Assembly (NCBI GenBank): GCA_020056515.1 | Contig: JAGVHP010000009.1 | Span: forward strand, 1-5,570 | Direction: 5' to 3' | DNA: 5,570 nucleotides | Source of the DNA: Candidatus Shapirobacteria bacterium | Lineage (GTDB): Bacteria; Patescibacteriota; Microgenomatia; UBA12405 | In this document: piece after piece, positions 5,205 to 5,570 of the stretch | Layout of the letters: each line of letters opens with the position of its first letter | Position numbering within the stretch: position 1 is the first letter of the stretch | Notes under the pieces: generated by a model | What the model saw: only the letters and a program-made list of their open reading frames with translations | Database searches by the model: none | Told to the model about the DNA's origin: nothing | Program-made: the position numbers and the translations under genes

Positions 5205-5242
5205 TTTGGAGTCTAAAGCAGCGGGGAGAAAGTATTTATGAT

Positions 5243-5335
5243 TTGGTCAAGTTTAAGTTTTCGTTGGGAGTAAGCGGAGGGGATCTTGGGTCCAATTCCT
5301 GGACCTTTGAAAGCAAGGTGGCGGTAAGAAAGTAA
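5243..5335 (+). pseudogene. Displaced 3' fragment of a GspJ-like pilin (repeat copy B)
   Basis: Thirty sense codons and a TAA encode LVKFKFSLGV...VAVRK, identical in every residue to the end of the pilin at 3614-4108. Thirteen codons plus the stop are changed silently (16 of 93 bases). Similarity stops abruptly at 5243. The frame stays open upstream to 5138, but that part has no ATG, GTG or leader, and the 38 bases after the Fic stop (5205-5242) resemble nothing else in the window. It is therefore an untranslated or accidental remnant. The silent-only divergence means both copies spent a long time under protein-level selection as ends of separate intact genes, and this one was cut off too recently to gather amino-acid changes. 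A surviving end of a second, tandem J-like gene is the main alternative to displacement by insertion. Confidence 0.88.
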
Positions 5336-5346
5336 GGATAAAGAAA

Positions 5347-5355
5347 TGGTAAAAT
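5347..5355 (+). promoter_or_regulatory. Extended -10 promoter (TGGTAAAAT) for the downstream gene
   Basis: TG-N-TAAAAT fits an extended -10 element. It ends 5 bases before GTG 5361, so the predicted transcript would begin at or next to the start codon, giving a leaderless message. No -35 match is seen, which extended -10 promoters tolerate. It lies just after the displaced pilin end. Confidence 0.45.
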
Positions 5356-5360
5356 AAGGG

Positions 5361-5570
5361 GTGAAGAAAGTACCAAAAATTCCTGATTATCTTCACCGAT
5401 ATTTTTGGGATGTTGATGTCAACAAAATCGATTTTGAAAACGATTATCAGTATGTTATCAACCGACTATTAGACAAAGGTGATTTAGCTAGTGCTAGTTG
5501 GGTTTTACACAATTATCCAAAGGAAAAGATTATCAAAACCTTAAATCTTAGACGTGATTTTTCTCCCCGA
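5361..5570 (+). CDS. DUF6922-like protein, N-terminal 70 codons (runs off the window)
   Basis: An open frame from GTG 5361 to the window end, 70 codons without a stop. It begins VKKVPKIPDYLHRYFWDVDV and continues with YVINRLLDKGDLASASWVL (about 32-50), then LNLRRDFSPR. The P-x-Y-L-x-x-Y-FWD-x-D opening, the helix around LLDKGD followed by a W, and an R-x-x-SP-R near residue 70 are what I recall of the DUF6922 family. These are small proteins often encoded just before nucleotidyltransferase-like AbiEii toxins and thought to act as the antitoxin side. That role is recalled family knowledge, not visible here. The GTG has a GGGG run against it but no spaced ribosome site; an extended -10 five bases upstream suggests leaderless expression. 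It probably has its own promoter, separate from the pilin operon. Confidence 0.7.
   Translation, partial: MKKVPKIPDYLHRYFWDVDVNKIDFENDYQYVINRLLDKGDLASASWVLHNYPKEKIIKTLNLRRDFSPR

Noticed and set aside
5238..5273. Short ATG frame at 5238 (MIWSSLSFRWE)
   Set aside because: Eleven codons, out of frame with the pilin remnant it overlaps, with no supporting signal.
5243..5335. Silent pilin cassette for antigenic variation
   Set aside because: A donor cassette would be expected to encode a different peptide. This copy is identical in all 30 residues, so using it would change nothing.

Overview
The window is one strand-coherent block of a bacterial type IV pilus (T4P) locus followed by a small accessory insertion. 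Everything recognisable reads on the + strand. The pilins look like those of the Candidate Phyla Radiation (Patescibacteria, for example Microgenomates or Parcubacteria). Five in a row carry an ARD/RR..D spacer helix after the transmembrane segment, ending in a YY...YP-type motif, and the spacing is very tight, with overlapping genes. The lineage call is by family resemblance only. TGA and TAA both behave as stops.

Layout: 3-170 is the C-terminus of a prepilin peptidase (PilD/GspO type). It overlaps by 4 bp the first of five tandem PilA/GspG/ComGC-like prepilins (167-826, 852-1358, 1345-1785, 1802-2224, 2258-2686). Three minor-pilin-type genes follow in GspH-GspI-GspJ order (2714-3229, 3216-3614, 3614-4108). 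Most genes are separated by fewer than about 35 bp or overlap, so this looks like one transcription unit whose promoter lies upstream of the window. The peptidase would cut and N-methylate the leaders. The GspG-like proteins would form the fibre or variants of it, and the H/I/J-like proteins probably prime or cap it.

Tandem 7-bp AATTACG-type repeats sit at three consecutive pilin junctions (1791-1823, 2229-2287, 2689-2723) and have been co-opted as start codons and leader peptides. The GspH-like gene has no canonical start in the right place. Its in-frame ACG at 2714 lies in the repeat unit where another copy reads ATG.

After the last pilin comes a perfect 12-bp inverted repeat that probably acts as an operator, then a winged-helix plus Fic-domain gene (4149-5204). 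Its Fic motif has Gln in place of the catalytic His and Gly in place of the acidic residue. Immediately downstream (5243-5335) is a second copy of the last 30 codons of the GspJ-like pilin. It encodes an identical peptide, but differs at 16 of 93 nucleotides, all synonymous. The simplest reading is that the Fic gene arrived with a diverged allele of the pilin 3' end, which restored the pilin and displaced the old end downstream. The window closes with the first 70 codons of a DUF6922-like gene (5361 onward), a family I associate with AbiEii-type toxin-antitoxin loci, apparently read from a leaderless GTG. The end of the window is therefore defence/toxin-like cargo placed at the tail of a pilin operon.
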